A DNA stretch of 64,000 nt from Gracilibacillus dipsosauri (GCF_003176895.1 NZ_QGTD01000008.1:868001-932000); one strand, 5' to 3'; positions 1 to 9,427 are shown, numbered from the stretch's first letter. Translations and numbers: made by a program. The notes: a model not told the origin generated them from the sequence alone.

Positions 1-142
1 AGATGGCATCCTGACCAGGACGAATAATCAGTTTACTTCCTTTTTTTACTTCATCATTATTCCATTTCCAAAAAATCATATCCTCACGGAATTCATTCCA
101 TTCAATGACATCTGAAAGTTGCCCCTTAAAAAAATCAAACAT
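1..142 (-). CDS. ydjI: YdjI-like SPFH-domain protein, N-terminal fragment
   Basis: Partial gene running off the left edge; about 47 N-terminal codons are present, opening MFDFFKGQLSDVIEW. The start has a good ribosome site (AAAGG, about 7 bases upstream). The opening resembles B. subtilis YdjI, an SPFH/virion-core-like protein that works with PspA and YdjG/YdjH in membrane stress. The stronger argument is position: it follows pspA, ydjG and ydjH in the same order and strand as in B. subtilis, 29 bases after the ydjH stop. The SPFH domain itself lies outside the window, so the identity rests on the N-terminus and synteny. Confidence 0.75.
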   Translation of the reverse strand, partial: MFDFFKGQLSDVIEWNEFREDMIFWKWNNDEVKKGSKLIIRPGQDAI

Positions 143-171
143 GTATAACACCTTTCCTTTCTATTGTTCTA

Positions 172-942
172 TTAAAAGCCTCCACGACTTCCTGTATGAG
201 AGTGACCACCACTAGTCACCCCTCCACCACCATTACCACTGCTATTGTTTTTCTGGATTTTCGTCTTAGAAACTGTTTTTCGCAAATATACATCTTTCCT
301 GTTTACCACTCGAGAGTTTTTCGGATCGACATAGGTTTCATGCTTCACTGTAACACGACCACCCATATTAAAGATCATTGCACCTACAATAACTGCTCCA
401 ATTAAAACAGCAAGCAATAACTGAAACCAAGTTTTTAGAAAAATACTATCAGGACTAATGATCGGATTTACTCCAAGGTAAACTGGCACCTCACTAAAAA
501 ATTGCTTGGTTGCTTCTAAGAAGTTGTCTGCACTAAGATATGGCGTAATTTTTTCTCTTATTTCATCTAATCTCGAATCAGAAAGATATTTCTGTTTATC
601 TCCAAAGCCAGATAAGTAAACCTCACTTTTGTTCATATCGATAGTAAGAATAACCGTATTTCCATGTTTTTTATCATATCCTGGTGCATTTTCATCATAG
701 AAATCCTCTGTGTATTGTACTACGTCTCTTCCACCAAGATCATTCTCTGTTAAAACAAGGAATGATAACTCATTTTCTTCACTGTATTGTTTCGCAAGCT
801 TCTCCAATTCCTCTTGTTCATCAGCATTAAATAGATCTGCTTCATCATAAATATACTGTTCTTCCGCACTGACAGGAATTGTTAAAAAGGAGAACAGTAT
901 TAAAAACAGAATAGATATTAGACCTTTTTTACTTATTCTCAT
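172..942 (-). CDS. ydjH: YdjH-like TPM-domain membrane protein
   Basis: 256 residues. A Sec signal peptide (about 1-26, cleavage likely after VSA) is followed by a TPM-type domain (about 28-155; typical opening YIYDEADLFNADEQEELE). A transmembrane segment follows at about 170-192, and the low-complexity Gly/Ser/His tail ends SGGHSHTGSRGGF. This is the architecture of B. subtilis YdjH, which with YdjG helps anchor PspA at the membrane. It overlaps the ydjG stop by 4 bases (ATGA), so the two are translationally coupled. Function is inferred from family and operon; nothing catalytic is visible. Confidence 0.85.
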   Translation of the reverse strand: MRISKKGLISILFLILFSFLTIPVSAEEQYIYDEADLFNADEQEELEKLAKQYSEENELSFLVLTENDLGGRDVVQYTEDFYDENAPGYDKKHGNTVILTIDMNKSEVYLSGFGDKQKYLSDSRLDEIREKITPYLSADNFLEATKQFFSEVPVYLGVNPIISPDSIFLKTWFQLLLAVLIGAVIVGAMIFNMGGRVTVKHETYVDPKNSRVVNRKDVYLRKTVSKTKIQKNNSSGNGGGGVTSGGHSHTGSRGGF

Positions 943-1976
943 ATTAGATCACCACCTAACAGTAACGCAATCGTTTTTAAAACGACAAATGATCCGCCAG
1001 CAATACTTGCAAACCAGATCGCGGCCTTTTGATAGCTAAGTGGTGGTTTACCAACAATTTTACCTGTTTGACCATTCATTGCAAATGTATGCTCTTGTTT
1101 ATCAAAATCATAGTAAACCATCCAAACTGGCAACAATACATAGTAACTATTTCTTTGCGTTGTGCGAATATTTTTCTGGTGGTAATCAACAGAAGAATAT
1201 CCTGTAATGGTTGAGGAAATATAGGAGTCTATAAATGTTTTTATTTTATCTTTAACTCTACCAAATAATTCTTTATCTGTGTAATTATATTTTTCAGCTA
1301 AATATCCAGCTAAATAAGGTGTTTTAAATGCTTTTAATTCCTCGTAATGATAAGGTTCCAGCTTATCCATTAAAGTATCATCTAATTTTTCAGAAGCATC
1401 AACTGGTACCTTTAGATAGCTAACATCAATATCTCGTTCTACCCTGTAATAATGGGTTTCTGTATAGCGATATTCTCCACGCGTATAAGTATTAACTTTT
1501 GTTGCAGTCGCCTTTACCTCAACATCATTGTCTAAATCATACATCCAAAATGGAACATACATACCAGTGATGCCTTTCACTCGATCTGCAGTCATAAAAC
1601 CTTTTGGGGTTAATCTTCCGTTTTTACACCATTTTCTAAAAGCCTCCATTGCCTCTTCCTTACTTATAGTAAACGGTATAACTTTAACAGGTGCTAAATC
1701 CCCTGACAACCTGTCTGCAAGCACTACCCCAGCACCACAGAAGCTGCAGGAGGTTGCCGTAGTATCCTTGTCTGTTAATACAACTGCACCACAGTTTTCA
1801 CACTGGTACTCTTTGGCTTCATCTTCCTCGAACGATCTTTCTATATAAATATCATCATATGTATCAACATGCTCTTCTCTTCCACAGCTGTCACAGCTCA
1901 AATGGCCTGTTTCACTGTCAAATGCCATATCTGAGCCACAACTAGGACATTTATAATGTACTAGCATCCCTTTCAT
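939..1976 (-). CDS. ydjG: YdjG-like zinc-ribbon membrane protein
   Basis: 345 residues. Two zinc ribbons sit at the N-terminus (YKCPSCGSDMAF with CDSCG, about 9-32; YQCENCG with CSFCG, about 57-80). A long soluble middle follows, then a C-terminal hydrophobic segment (about 317-340). This matches B. subtilis YdjG, the membrane partner of PspA in the LiaI-independent stress system. The gene lies 5 bases downstream of the pspA-like stop and overlaps ydjH, so it is part of one operon. The conserved blocks of Tyr and acidic residues in the middle (for example FWMYDLDNDVEVKATA) are typical of the family. Zinc binding is inferred from the cysteine pairs. Confidence 0.85.
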   Translation of the reverse strand: MKGMLVHYKCPSCGSDMAFDSETGHLSCDSCGREEHVDTYDDIYIERSFEEDEAKEYQCENCGAVVLTDKDTTATSCSFCGAGVVLADRLSGDLAPVKVIPFTISKEEAMEAFRKWCKNGRLTPKGFMTADRVKGITGMYVPFWMYDLDNDVEVKATATKVNTYTRGEYRYTETHYYRVERDIDVSYLKVPVDASEKLDDTLMDKLEPYHYEELKAFKTPYLAGYLAEKYNYTDKELFGRVKDKIKTFIDSYISSTITGYSSVDYHQKNIRTTQRNSYYVLLPVWMVYYDFDKQEHTFAMNGQTGKIVGKPPLSYQKAAIWFASIAGGSFVVLKTIALLLGGDLI

Positions 1977-1981
1977 CCCCT

Positions 1982-2500
1982 CTAATAATTTGTATCCTTT
2001 CGTAATTCAAGCAATGCTTCTGCTTCTGCTAGCTCTCTTCTCACTTGGTTTTCATAACTTTGCATTTCATTAGATAAATCAGCTATTTTTTTCTTTGTCT
2101 GTGCTTCCGTACTCAATGTCTTTAAGTATTGCATACTTTCACTCTGGCGATATTGAAGTCCCTGGAAAGCTTTTAATAAGTTATCATGCTTTTGCTGTAA
2201 TTCTGTTCGCTCTATCAGCAGGTGGTCAAGTTTGCTTTTGGCAGTCTCTTTTTGCATACGGAAGGAAGCCTCCATCGAAGCATCTGTTGCCTTTTGTTCA
2301 TAGCGAGTAAATTTAGCAATGTCTTTCTCAAGCTCCAATACTTGTTGTTCTGTTCTGCCTAACTGGACTTGAGCAGTCTCTACTTTGGCTTTTAGCTCAC
2401 GTATTAATTGATCCATATCTTTTTGAACCTCGATCATCTTATTCTTATCGGAATGGATATTACTTTTTAAAATAGTGCCAATTCTTTTAAAGATCCCCAT
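1982..2500 (-). CDS. pspA: PspA/IM30-family protein, short form
   Basis: 172 residues, almost wholly predicted coiled coil, starting MGIFKRIGTILKSNI. PspA/IM30 proteins form membrane-protecting ESCRT-III-like oligomers. The N-terminal amphipathic helix and the heptad-rich body fit. However, the stretch after residue 15 lacks the usual segment containing the D-P-E-K motif seen in canonical PspA. The protein is also about 50 residues shorter than B. subtilis PspA (227), mostly at the C-terminus. It is first gene of the ydjGHI-type operon and sits behind a sigma-W promoter, exactly where B. subtilis pspA (ydjF) is. Whether the short form still assembles rods is unknown. Confidence 0.8.
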   Translation of the reverse strand: MGIFKRIGTILKSNIHSDKNKMIEVQKDMDQLIRELKAKVETAQVQLGRTEQQVLELEKDIAKFTRYEQKATDASMEASFRMQKETAKSKLDHLLIERTELQQKHDNLLKAFQGLQYRQSESMQYLKTLSTEAQTKKKIADLSNEMQSYENQVRRELAEAEALLELRKDTNY

Positions 2501-2535
2501 ACCTCTTTCACCTCTCTGCAGTACTATCTCTAGTA

Positions 2536-2563
2536 TATACGAAAAAGATAGAAATTTGTTTCA
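2536..2563 (-). promoter_or_regulatory. Sigma-W promoter of the pspA operon
   Basis: Read on the minus strand: TGAAAC (2558-2563), 16-base spacer, CGTATA (2536-2541). This is an exact match to the sigma-W consensus TGAAAC-N16-CGTA. It lies about 35 bases upstream of the pspA start. In B. subtilis the orthologous pspA operon is a known sigma-W target, so induction by envelope stress is likely. Confidence 0.88.
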
Positions 2564-2726
2564 TTTTTCAGAAATTCCTGACAGCTGCTTTTAGCATAAT
2601 TCTTCCAAAAGTTTTGCATAGTTATATTTTTGTTTGTAAATGCTAATAATGACCACTATGCAACGCCACTTATTACACCCTATTTTGAACCATATCACAA
2701 AATTATTTTTAGAGATTTTAGCTTTT

Positions 2727-2755
2727 TTGTTTCAAAATAACTGAAATCATACTAT
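2727..2755 (+). promoter_or_regulatory. Weak sigma-A-like promoter upstream of the rpoY-rnjA genes
   Basis: TTGTTT (2727-2732), 17-base spacer, TACTAT (2750-2755). Spacing is ideal but the boxes are only partial matches. It is the best candidate in the 332-base gap between the divergent pspA operon and the small ORF at 2833. Apart from this and the sigma-W promoter, that gap shows only AT-rich sequence with no convincing gene or hairpin. Confidence 0.35.
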
Positions 2756-2832
2756 ACTAATAAGTAATAGGGATTGGATCGGTTCATTGAGTACTTGCTT
2801 TTCTTTTCTAATCAATTAGGAAGGAGTTGGAA

Positions 2833-2970
2833 GTGACTATGCTTAAACGTTTGAAGGAAAAACTAAAAAAACGATGGCGAGATGTCTTGAGAAGACGTGT
2901 ACCAACTACAATGCAACGTTCTAAATTTGATACAAAGCTTAAACGAACTATGGATTCGAAAGAAAAATAA
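2833..2970 (+). CDS. Small very basic peptide upstream of rpoY
   Basis: About 45 residues (43 from the internal ATG at 2839), beginning LKRLKEKLKKRWRDVLRRR. Roughly a third of residues are Lys or Arg. AGGAAGGAG at 2818-2826 is well placed for the GTG start at 2833 (6 bases) and less so for the ATG at 2839 (12 bases), so GTG is preferred. It ends 31 bases before rpoY on the same strand and is probably co-transcribed with rpoY-rnjA. I do not recognise the family. The charge suggests nucleic-acid or membrane contact, which is inference only. Confidence 0.55.
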   Translation: MTMLKRLKEKLKKRWRDVLRRRVPTTMQRSKFDTKLKRTMDSKEK

Positions 2971-3001
2971 TACAAGTATGTAAAGTTGAAGGAGAGATAA
3001 A

Positions 3002-3211
3002 ATGGTATATAAAGTACTATATCAAGAGAACGCAAGTGAAATACCCGTACGCGAGAATACGAAAAGTATATACGTACGTGCAAACAATGAACGTGAAGTA
3101 CGTACGTTAATAAAAGAAAGAAATTACAACATCGAATTTATCCAATTATTAGATGATGAACACCTTGCATATGAACAACAATCAGAATTCTTCCAGTTGG
3201 AGAATGCCTAA
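3002..3211 (+). CDS. rpoY: RNA polymerase epsilon subunit
   Basis: 69 residues, opening [19 protein letters not shown]. This is the DUF1447 family now called RpoY or epsilon (B. subtilis YkzG, 69 residues). It is a small Firmicute RNA polymerase subunit whose fold resembles phage Gp2. The length matches and it is immediately followed by rnjA, the conserved arrangement in Bacillaceae. The ribosome site GAAGGAGAG lies 8 bases upstream. Only two bases separate its stop from the rnjA start, so rnjA translation is probably coupled to it. Confidence 0.93.
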   Translation: MVYKVLYQENASEIPVRENTKSIYVRANNEREVRTLIKERNYNIEFIQLLDDEHLAYEQQSEFFQLENA

Positions 3212-3213
3212 AA

Positions 3214-4881
3214 ATGAAGTTTGTTAAGAATGATCAAACTGCAGTTTTTGCACTTGGTGGTCTTGGTGAAATTGGTAAAAACACGTATGGTGTGCAATTT
3301 CAAGATGAAATCATTCTCATTGATGCAGGGATTAAATTTCCTGAAGACGAGTTATTAGGGATTGATTATGTCATACCGGATTACACATATCTTGTGCAAA
3401 ACCAAGATAAGATTAAAGGGCTGTTTATTACACATGGTCATGAAGATCATATTGGTGGCATCCCCTATCTACTAAGAGAAATTAATGTTCCTATTTATGC
3501 AGGGAAATTAGCAATTGGATTAATTAAGAACAAATTGGATGAACACGGATTACTCAGAAGGGCTAAATTACACACCTTTCAAGAAGAAGACATTATCAAA
3601 TTTAGAAAAACAGCTGTATCATTTTTTAGAACAACACACAGCATTCCAGATTCCTATGGCATTGTAGTAAAAACACCTCCTGGAAATATTGTTCATACGG
3701 GAGACTTTAAGTTTGACTTTACTCCTGTTGGAGAACCAGCTAACTTAACAAAGATGGCTGAAATCGGGAAAGAAGGCGTACTATGTCTCTTGTCGGATAG
3801 TACGAACAGTGAGGTACCAGATTTTACACTATCAGAAAGAGTAGTCGGGGATAGTATAAATGATATCTTCTCAAGAATTGATGGCAGATTAATATTTGCA
3901 ACCTTTGCCTCTAACATTCATCGTTTACAACAAATGGTAGAAGCTGCTGTCAAGAATAACCGAAAAGTCGCCGTTTTTGGTAGAAGTATGGAAGGGGCCA
4001 TAAAAATCGGACAAGAATTAGGATATATCCGTGCCCCTAAAAATACGTTTATTGATGCAAATCAAATTAATCAACTACCAGCAAATGAAGTAGCCATTCT
4101 TTGTACTGGTTCACAAGGCGAGCCAATGGCAGCATTATCAAGGATTGCAAATGGTACCCATCGCCAAATACAAATTATACCTGGTGACACTGTTGTATTT
4201 TCTTCCTCACCAATCCCTGGGAATACACTTAGTGTCAGCAAAATTATTAATCAGCTTTACCGAGCTGGAGCAGAAGTCATCCACGGTAAATTGAATGATA
4301 TTCACACATCTGGACATGGTGGCCAACAAGAGCAAAAGCTTATGCTGCGCTTAATTCAACCTAAGTACTTTTTACCAATTCACGGTGAGTATCGTATGCT
4401 TAAAGAACACACGAGATTAGCTGAAAGCTGTGGAATCTCTATAAAAAATAGCTTCATCATGGATAATGGTGAGGTCTTAGCACTCGGAAAAGACTCTGCT
4501 GGTCTTGCTGGTAAAATTCCATCAGGATCTGTTTATGTAGATGGTAGTGGTATTGGAGATATCGGTAATATTGTATTACGAGATCGACGAATTTTATCAG
4601 AAGAGGGACTCGTTATCGTAGTTGTTAGTATCAATATGAAGGATTTCAAGATCGCATCAGGTCCTGACATTATATCTCGTGGGTTTGTTTACATGCGAGA
4701 GTCAGAGGATCTCATAAATGAAGCTCAAAAAATTGTCTCTAAGCATTTAAATAAAGTAATGGAGCGTAAAACAACGCAATGGTCTGAGATCAAGAATGAA
4801 ATAACAGACACTATCGCACCATTTCTATATGACAAAACAAAACGTCGTCCGATGATATTACCTATTATAATGGAAGTATAA
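3214..4881 (+). CDS. rnjA: Ribonuclease J1
   Basis: 555 residues, the normal length. It is a metallo-beta-lactamase/beta-CASP nuclease with 5'-3' exonuclease and endonuclease activity, central to mRNA turnover and 16S rRNA maturation in Bacillus. The metal motif is HGHEDH at 74-79. The later LLSDSTN and SGHGG blocks carry further metal and beta-CASP residues. The C-terminal region (about 450-555) is the usual RNase J dimerisation domain. A ribosome site (TTGGAGAATG) lies inside the end of rpoY. The order rpoY-rnjA, convergent with ktrC, is the B. subtilis ykzG-ykqC-ykqB arrangement. Confidence 0.97.
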   Translation: MKFVKNDQTAVFALGGLGEIGKNTYGVQFQDEIILIDAGIKFPEDELLGIDYVIPDYTYLVQNQDKIKGLFITHGHEDHIGGIPYLLREINVPIYAGKLAIGLIKNKLDEHGLLRRAKLHTFQEEDIIKFRKTAVSFFRTTHSIPDSYGIVVKTPPGNIVHTGDFKFDFTPVGEPANLTKMAEIGKEGVLCLLSDSTNSEVPDFTLSERVVGDSINDIFSRIDGRLIFATFASNIHRLQQMVEAAVKNNRKVAVFGRSMEGAIKIGQELGYIRAPKNTFIDANQINQLPANEVAILCTGSQGEPMAALSRIANGTHRQIQIIPGDTVVFSSSPIPGNTLSVSKIINQLYRAGAEVIHGKLNDIHTSGHGGQQEQKLMLRLIQPKYFLPIHGEYRMLKEHTRLAESCGISIKNSFIMDNGEVLALGKDSAGLAGKIPSGSVYVDGSGIGDIGNIVLRDRRILSEEGLVIVVVSINMKDFKIASGPDIISRGFVYMRESEDLINEAQKIVSKHLNKVMERKTTQWSEIKNEITDTIAPFLYDKTKRRPMILPIIMEV

Positions 4882-4930
4882 ACAGGGACTTCCATCAGGA
4901 GTGATTCTTAGATCGCCTCTGGAATAAAGC

Positions 4931-4966
4931 AAAGGCACCTTGGGTATAAAATCCCAAGGTGCCTTT
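4931..4966. terminator. Bidirectional terminator between rnjA and ktrC
   Basis: A 14-bp perfect stem (AAAGGCACCTTGGG with its complement, 8-base loop) lies in the gap between the convergent genes. T-runs on either side are weak, but stem strength and position support a shared terminator. Confidence 0.75.
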
Positions 4967-4992
4967 CTATTAGTTTCCAGCTAAAAGAACGA

Positions 4993-5664
4993 TCATTCAT
5001 CAAGGACTAATTGTTTTTCAAATCTAGAAATATCCTTGTCTGCTCCAATTACGATGAGAACATCATCCTGATCTATTATTTGGTCCGCCATTGGAGAAAC
5101 ATTAATTTGTTTATCATTTGCTTGTTTAATGGCAACAACGTTACAACCAAACTGTGCACGTATATCTAACTCTATCAAGGTTTTTCCATGCATTCTACTT
5201 CCTGCCTTTACTTCCACAATACTGTGATCATCAGACAATTCGAGATGGTCTAAAATATTGGTTGAAATAATATTATGAGCAATTCTTCTTCCCATATCTC
5301 GTTCAGGATGGACAACATGGTCTGCCCCTATTTTATTCAATACTTTCTCGTGATAATCATTTTGAGCTTTTACGGTTATTTTTTTTATCCCTAATTCTTT
5401 TAACATCAATGTAGTCAAAATACTTGCTTGAATATTCTCGCCAATAGCAACAATAACATGCTCAAAATTTCTAATTCCTAATTCTTTTAACGTATTTTCA
5501 TCTGTAGTATCCGCGATAACAGCATGAGCAACAATATTTTTATATTCATTAATTTTTTCTTCATGGATATCTATTGCTAATACATCCATACCTTCTTCAC
5601 TTAATTCACGGCAGATACTTCCACCAAATCGACCTAACCCGATCACTGCAAACTCTCTCTTCAT
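4993..5664 (-). CDS. ktrC: KtrC-type potassium uptake regulatory (RCK) protein
   Basis: 223 residues. An N-terminal Rossmann RCK-N domain (GLGRFGG at 9-15; the Asp of AIDIHEE ends beta-2) binds ATP/ADP. A C-terminal RCK-C domain (about 140-220) is the c-di-AMP-binding half in the family. It gates a KtrB/KtrD membrane partner that is not in this window. It is placed as KtrC rather than KtrA because it adjoins rnjA, as B. subtilis ktrC (ykqB) does. GGAGG lies 7 bases before the start. The nearby darB gene encodes another c-di-AMP receptor, although not in the same operon. Confidence 0.88.
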   Translation of the reverse strand: MKREFAVIGLGRFGGSICRELSEEGMDVLAIDIHEEKINEYKNIVAHAVIADTTDENTLKELGIRNFEHVIVAIGENIQASILTTLMLKELGIKKITVKAQNDYHEKVLNKIGADHVVHPERDMGRRIAHNIISTNILDHLELSDDHSIVEVKAGSRMHGKTLIELDIRAQFGCNVVAIKQANDKQINVSPMADQIIDQDDVLIVIGADKDISRFEKQLVLDE

Positions 5665-5784
5665 GACAAATCCTCCAAAAAAATCTTTATATCCGTTATT
5701 TTAGCATACCATGTAACTCTATTGCATTTTTTTATTAGACATTCTAATAGATAAACTCGCATTCGCTCTTTCTTTCTAAGTCGC

Positions 5785-5819
5785 AAAAAAGGCAAGCCAT
5801 CATGTAGCTCACCTTTTTT
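5785..5819 (-). terminator. Terminator of the yknUV operon
   Basis: A hairpin pairs AAAAAAGG plus AGC with GCT plus CCTTTTTT around one internal mismatch. It sits just after the yknV stop, with a T-run on the minus strand. Confidence 0.7.
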
Positions 5820-5822
5820 GAA

Positions 5823-7661
5823 TTATAATGCATCAAGCATATCAAATTGTGATTTGACTAATTCGTAATATTCCCCTTTGCTTTGCATTAATTGTTCATG
5901 ATTTCCTTGCTCTAGAATTCTTCCGTGTTCTAAAACAATAATATTGTCAGCTTCTCTAATAGTAGATAACCTATGGGCAATCATAATGGCAGTTCGCCCT
6001 TCCAGCAATTTTTTAAGTGCAAGTTGAATTTTGACCTCGGTTTCTGTGTCAATACTCGCTGTTGCTTCGTCTAAGATTAATATTCTCGGGTTAGCTAGCA
6101 GTGCTCGAGCGAAGGAAAGCAGCTGTCTCTCTCCAGCAGATAGAATATTCCCTCTTTCTTCTACCTCTGTCTCATAGCCATGAGATAAGCGCTTGATGAA
6201 GTCATTAGCTCCAACTACTTTTGCAGCTTCTTTAACCTCTTCGTCCGTCGCTTCAGGTCTTCCAAAGCGAATATTCTCCATGATTGTACCAGAAAAAATG
6301 AACGTATCCTGGAGTACGACGGAGATATTTTCGCGTAGGCTAGTTAAATTCATATCTCTCAGATCGTTGCCATCTATTTTCACTGATCCTTTTGTCGGAT
6401 CATAAAAACGACTGATGAGATTGGCAATAGTGGATTTACCCGAACCTGTATGGCCCACAAGTGCAACTGTTTGGCCTTGCTTCATCTCAAGTGAAATTTC
6501 ATGTAAAGCTATGCGATCCTGATCATATGAAAATTGAACTTTATCAAATACAATGTTTCCTTTCATATTTTCAAATTTCTTCGCATGTTTCTTTTCCATT
6601 ACGTTTGGTTGTTCGTCCAAGAATTCAAAAATACGTTCTGAGGACGCCATTGCTACTAAAAGCTGGTTATAGATCTGGCCAAGTCTAGAAATCGGCTCCC
6701 AAAACATACCTAGATAAAAAGCAAAGGAAACGAACGTACCAACGACAATATCACCTGTGATGATGAGATGCGCACCATAGGAAATTAATATTACCGTACC
6801 TATTGCATTACTCAATTCTACAAAGGGACCAAAGTAAGCACTTTTTTTCATCGCTATTCGTTCATTTTCATAATTATCCGTGTTTACTCCATTAAAAAAT
6901 TCAGTATTTTCCTTTTCTTGTGAAAAAGATTGTGTTATTCGAATGCCCTGCATGCTCTCATTTAAATGGGAGTTTAACCTCGATTTTTGGATACGAACAG
7001 ACTGCCAAGCACGACGAATCGTCCTTCTTAGTTTTGTTGAAATAAGAAACATAATTGGTAGAATGACGAGAACTGCCAGTGCTAGTTTCGGACTTAACAC
7101 AAACAGTATAACAATAATTCCTGATAACATGATAATATCCATTAATAAGTTAATTATCCCGTTCGTAAACAATTCCTGTAAGGAGTTAACATCATTTAGA
7201 ATTCTAACTAAGATGGATCCTGCCGAACGTTTATCAAAAAAGTTATGAGATAGCCGTTGAACGTGTGAAAATAAACTTTTCCGCAGATCATATATCACTC
7301 TTTGACCAAGGATATTCACTAACTTTATGCGAAACATATTGGCAATATAACTTATTAAATAGAGAATCGATATCCCAATAATTAAATAAGTAAGTAAGCT
7401 AACATTCTCATCCTTTATCGCCATATCTATTACTACCTTACCAATCAAAATCGGAACAATTAAACGAACAATCGTGGAAAGTAGCATCGCAAGGATCGCA
7501 CTAGGTAGTAAATTTTTCACATATGGCTTCAAATAATGTAATAATCGAAGCATTTGCTTCCAATTAAAAGGTTTCTCAACGGCCTGGTCTAATGGATAAT
7601 AGAATCTTTTTAAATGTGGACTATCCTTTTTCATTTCTTTTGCAGTCAATGACTTTGCCAA
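5823..7661 (-). CDS. yknV: ABC exporter half-transporter, YknV-like
   Basis: 612 residues. A six-helix exporter domain (about 30-330) is followed by an ATPase domain. Walker A is GHTGSGKS and the Walker B region reads LILDEATASID with a normal catalytic Glu. The signature motif is the divergent LSAGE. It forms a likely heterodimer with the preceding gene, which carries LSGGQ but Asp in place of the catalytic Glu; together they would make one canonical and one degenerate ATP site. Lengths (582 then 612) and position next to ykuV/ykuU match B. subtilis yknU (585) and yknV (604). Substrate unknown. An alternative assignment is the similar YfiBC pair. Confidence 0.8.
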   Translation of the reverse strand: MAKSLTAKEMKKDSPHLKRFYYPLDQAVEKPFNWKQMLRLLHYLKPYVKNLLPSAILAMLLSTIVRLIVPILIGKVVIDMAIKDENVSLLTYLIIGISILYLISYIANMFRIKLVNILGQRVIYDLRKSLFSHVQRLSHNFFDKRSAGSILVRILNDVNSLQELFTNGIINLLMDIIMLSGIIVILFVLSPKLALAVLVILPIMFLISTKLRRTIRRAWQSVRIQKSRLNSHLNESMQGIRITQSFSQEKENTEFFNGVNTDNYENERIAMKKSAYFGPFVELSNAIGTVILISYGAHLIITGDIVVGTFVSFAFYLGMFWEPISRLGQIYNQLLVAMASSERIFEFLDEQPNVMEKKHAKKFENMKGNIVFDKVQFSYDQDRIALHEISLEMKQGQTVALVGHTGSGKSTIANLISRFYDPTKGSVKIDGNDLRDMNLTSLRENISVVLQDTFIFSGTIMENIRFGRPEATDEEVKEAAKVVGANDFIKRLSHGYETEVEERGNILSAGERQLLSFARALLANPRILILDEATASIDTETEVKIQLALKKLLEGRTAIMIAHRLSTIREADNIIVLEHGRILEQGNHEQLMQSKGEYYELVKSQFDMLDAL

Positions 7662-7678
7662 ATTTTCTCCCTCCCTTT

Positions 7679-9427
7679 CTATAATGACTCCATTACAATA
7701 TCCTTATCTTTGTATTGAATATCATAAATTCTGCGGTAAGAGCCATTCTGCTGGATTAACTGATGATGAGTTCCTCGCTCCACTATTTCTCCTTCATCTA
7801 AGACGAGAATTTCGTCTGCATGTTTTAGAGAAGAAATTCTGTGGGCAATAATAAAGGTCGTTCTATCTTTCATTACTTCTTTTAATGCTTTTTGTATTTG
7901 AAATTCAGTTTCCATATCTACTGCTGATGTTGCATCATCTAACACTAGAATGCTCGGATCAATTAAAATAGCACGTGCTATCGCAATTCGTTGCTTCTGT
8001 CCACCAGATAGACCCATACCTCTTTCTCCTAGCATGGTGTCATATCCATTAGGCATTTCCATGATAAAATCATGTGCTTGTGCTCGCTTAGCTGCTGCGA
8101 TAATTTCTTCCATGGATGCATCAGGATTCCCATAAGCGATATTGGCTTTAATCGTTGTAGAAAATAAGAATGACTCTTGGAGTACAAAACCAATGTTCTT
8201 TCTTAACCATTTTAAAGGATAGCTACTTGTAGGTTTTCCATCTATAGTAACTTCTCCTTGGTCTGGTTCATAAAATCTAGTCATTAATTGAGTAATACTC
8301 GTTTTCCCTGCACCTGTTGGTCCTATTAGACCAATTACCTTTCCAGGTGGTGCATCAAAAGAAACATTTTTTAATGCGGCATCATCATCTTCAATATAAG
8401 TTAATGAGACATTCTTAAAGGTAACATGTCCTTTAAGTTCTTTTGGCTGAACAGGATCCTTTTCATCCATAATATCTTCTTTTGCTTCTAAAATTTCCAG
8501 TAGCCTCTCCCCAGATGCTTTCGCTTGTGAAAACATATTCACAACAAACCCTAATTGCATAAGTGGTCCGAGTATATAAGTTACTAAACTAAAGAAGGCG
8601 ACAAGCTCCCCTAATGCTAATTGATTATTAATCACTAAGTAACCACCATAAACTAGTAAGGCTACCATACTAACATTTCCAATAAACTCCATTAGCGGAA
8701 AGTACCTCGCCCAAATATTAGATGTATGAATATTTACTTCACGATAGTTGGTGTTATTTGTTGTAAACCGATCAATTTCAAAATCTTCCTTTGAAAGTGA
8801 TTTAACAGTATTCATTCCACTAACATTTTCTTGAATTCTAGTATTTAACCTACCTAATGATTTTCTAATGCTACGAAAAGCGGGATGTACCTTTCGATCA
8901 AAACGAAATACTACGACCGCCAAAAATGGCATTGCCGCCATAGTAACAACGGCTAATGGAACCGAATAATAAAACATGACACTTAAACTAATGACAATTA
9001 ACAATAGAACACGAATAAGTTCTTTAAAACCTGCTGCAAGGAAAAAGCGAAAGCCTTCTACATCCATTGTTAAACGTGACATCAAGTCCCCTGTTCTCGC
9101 ATTATCATAGTAAGTAAACGAAAGCCTTTGCAATTTTTTGTACAATTCATCCCTTAACACATAAACTGATTTAATGCCAAACAAATCACCTAAATACTGT
9201 TGAAAAAAGTTTGCAAAACCCTTCAATATCATCAATCCAATAAAAGCAACGGAAAGATATGGAATCAATTGATATTCAGCCGGTGTGACGACATCATCAA
9301 TTGTTATTTGAAGGATAATTGGGTATACAACAGTGATAGCGGTTACGATTAATACAAAGATGACTGACAAGAAGAAGTATGACTTAAAAGGCCAATAGAA
9401 TTGCTTCAATTTTTTAAATGTTTCCAT
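7679..9427 (-). CDS. yknU: ABC exporter half-transporter, YknU-like
   Basis: 582 residues. An N-terminal exporter transmembrane domain (about 15-310) is followed by an ATPase with Walker A GPTGAGKTS, signature GLSGGQKQR and Walker B LVLDDATSAVD. The Asp after the Walker B Asp replaces the catalytic Glu, the hallmark of the degenerate half of heterodimeric exporters. It is first in a two-gene operon, 17 bases before its partner. The symbol rests on length and synteny with B. subtilis. A multidrug or lipid-linked substrate is typical of the family but not shown here. Confidence 0.8.
   Translation of the reverse strand: METFKKLKQFYWPFKSYFFLSVIFVLIVTAITVVYPIILQITIDDVVTPAEYQLIPYLSVAFIGLMILKGFANFFQQYLGDLFGIKSVYVLRDELYKKLQRLSFTYYDNARTGDLMSRLTMDVEGFRFFLAAGFKELIRVLLLIVISLSVMFYYSVPLAVVTMAAMPFLAVVVFRFDRKVHPAFRSIRKSLGRLNTRIQENVSGMNTVKSLSKEDFEIDRFTTNNTNYREVNIHTSNIWARYFPLMEFIGNVSMVALLVYGGYLVINNQLALGELVAFFSLVTYILGPLMQLGFVVNMFSQAKASGERLLEILEAKEDIMDEKDPVQPKELKGHVTFKNVSLTYIEDDDAALKNVSFDAPPGKVIGLIGPTGAGKTSITQLMTRFYEPDQGEVTIDGKPTSSYPLKWLRKNIGFVLQESFLFSTTIKANIAYGNPDASMEEIIAAAKRAQAHDFIMEMPNGYDTMLGERGMGLSGGQKQRIAIARAILIDPSILVLDDATSAVDMETEFQIQKALKEVMKDRTTFIIAHRISSLKHADEILVLDEGEIVERGTHHQLIQQNGSYRRIYDIQYKDKDIVMESL

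Noticed and set aside
2808-3083. 91-codon minus-strand frame
   Set aside because: Antisense to the basic ORF and rpoY; aromatic/Ser-rich translation typical of a complement of Lys-rich coding sequence.
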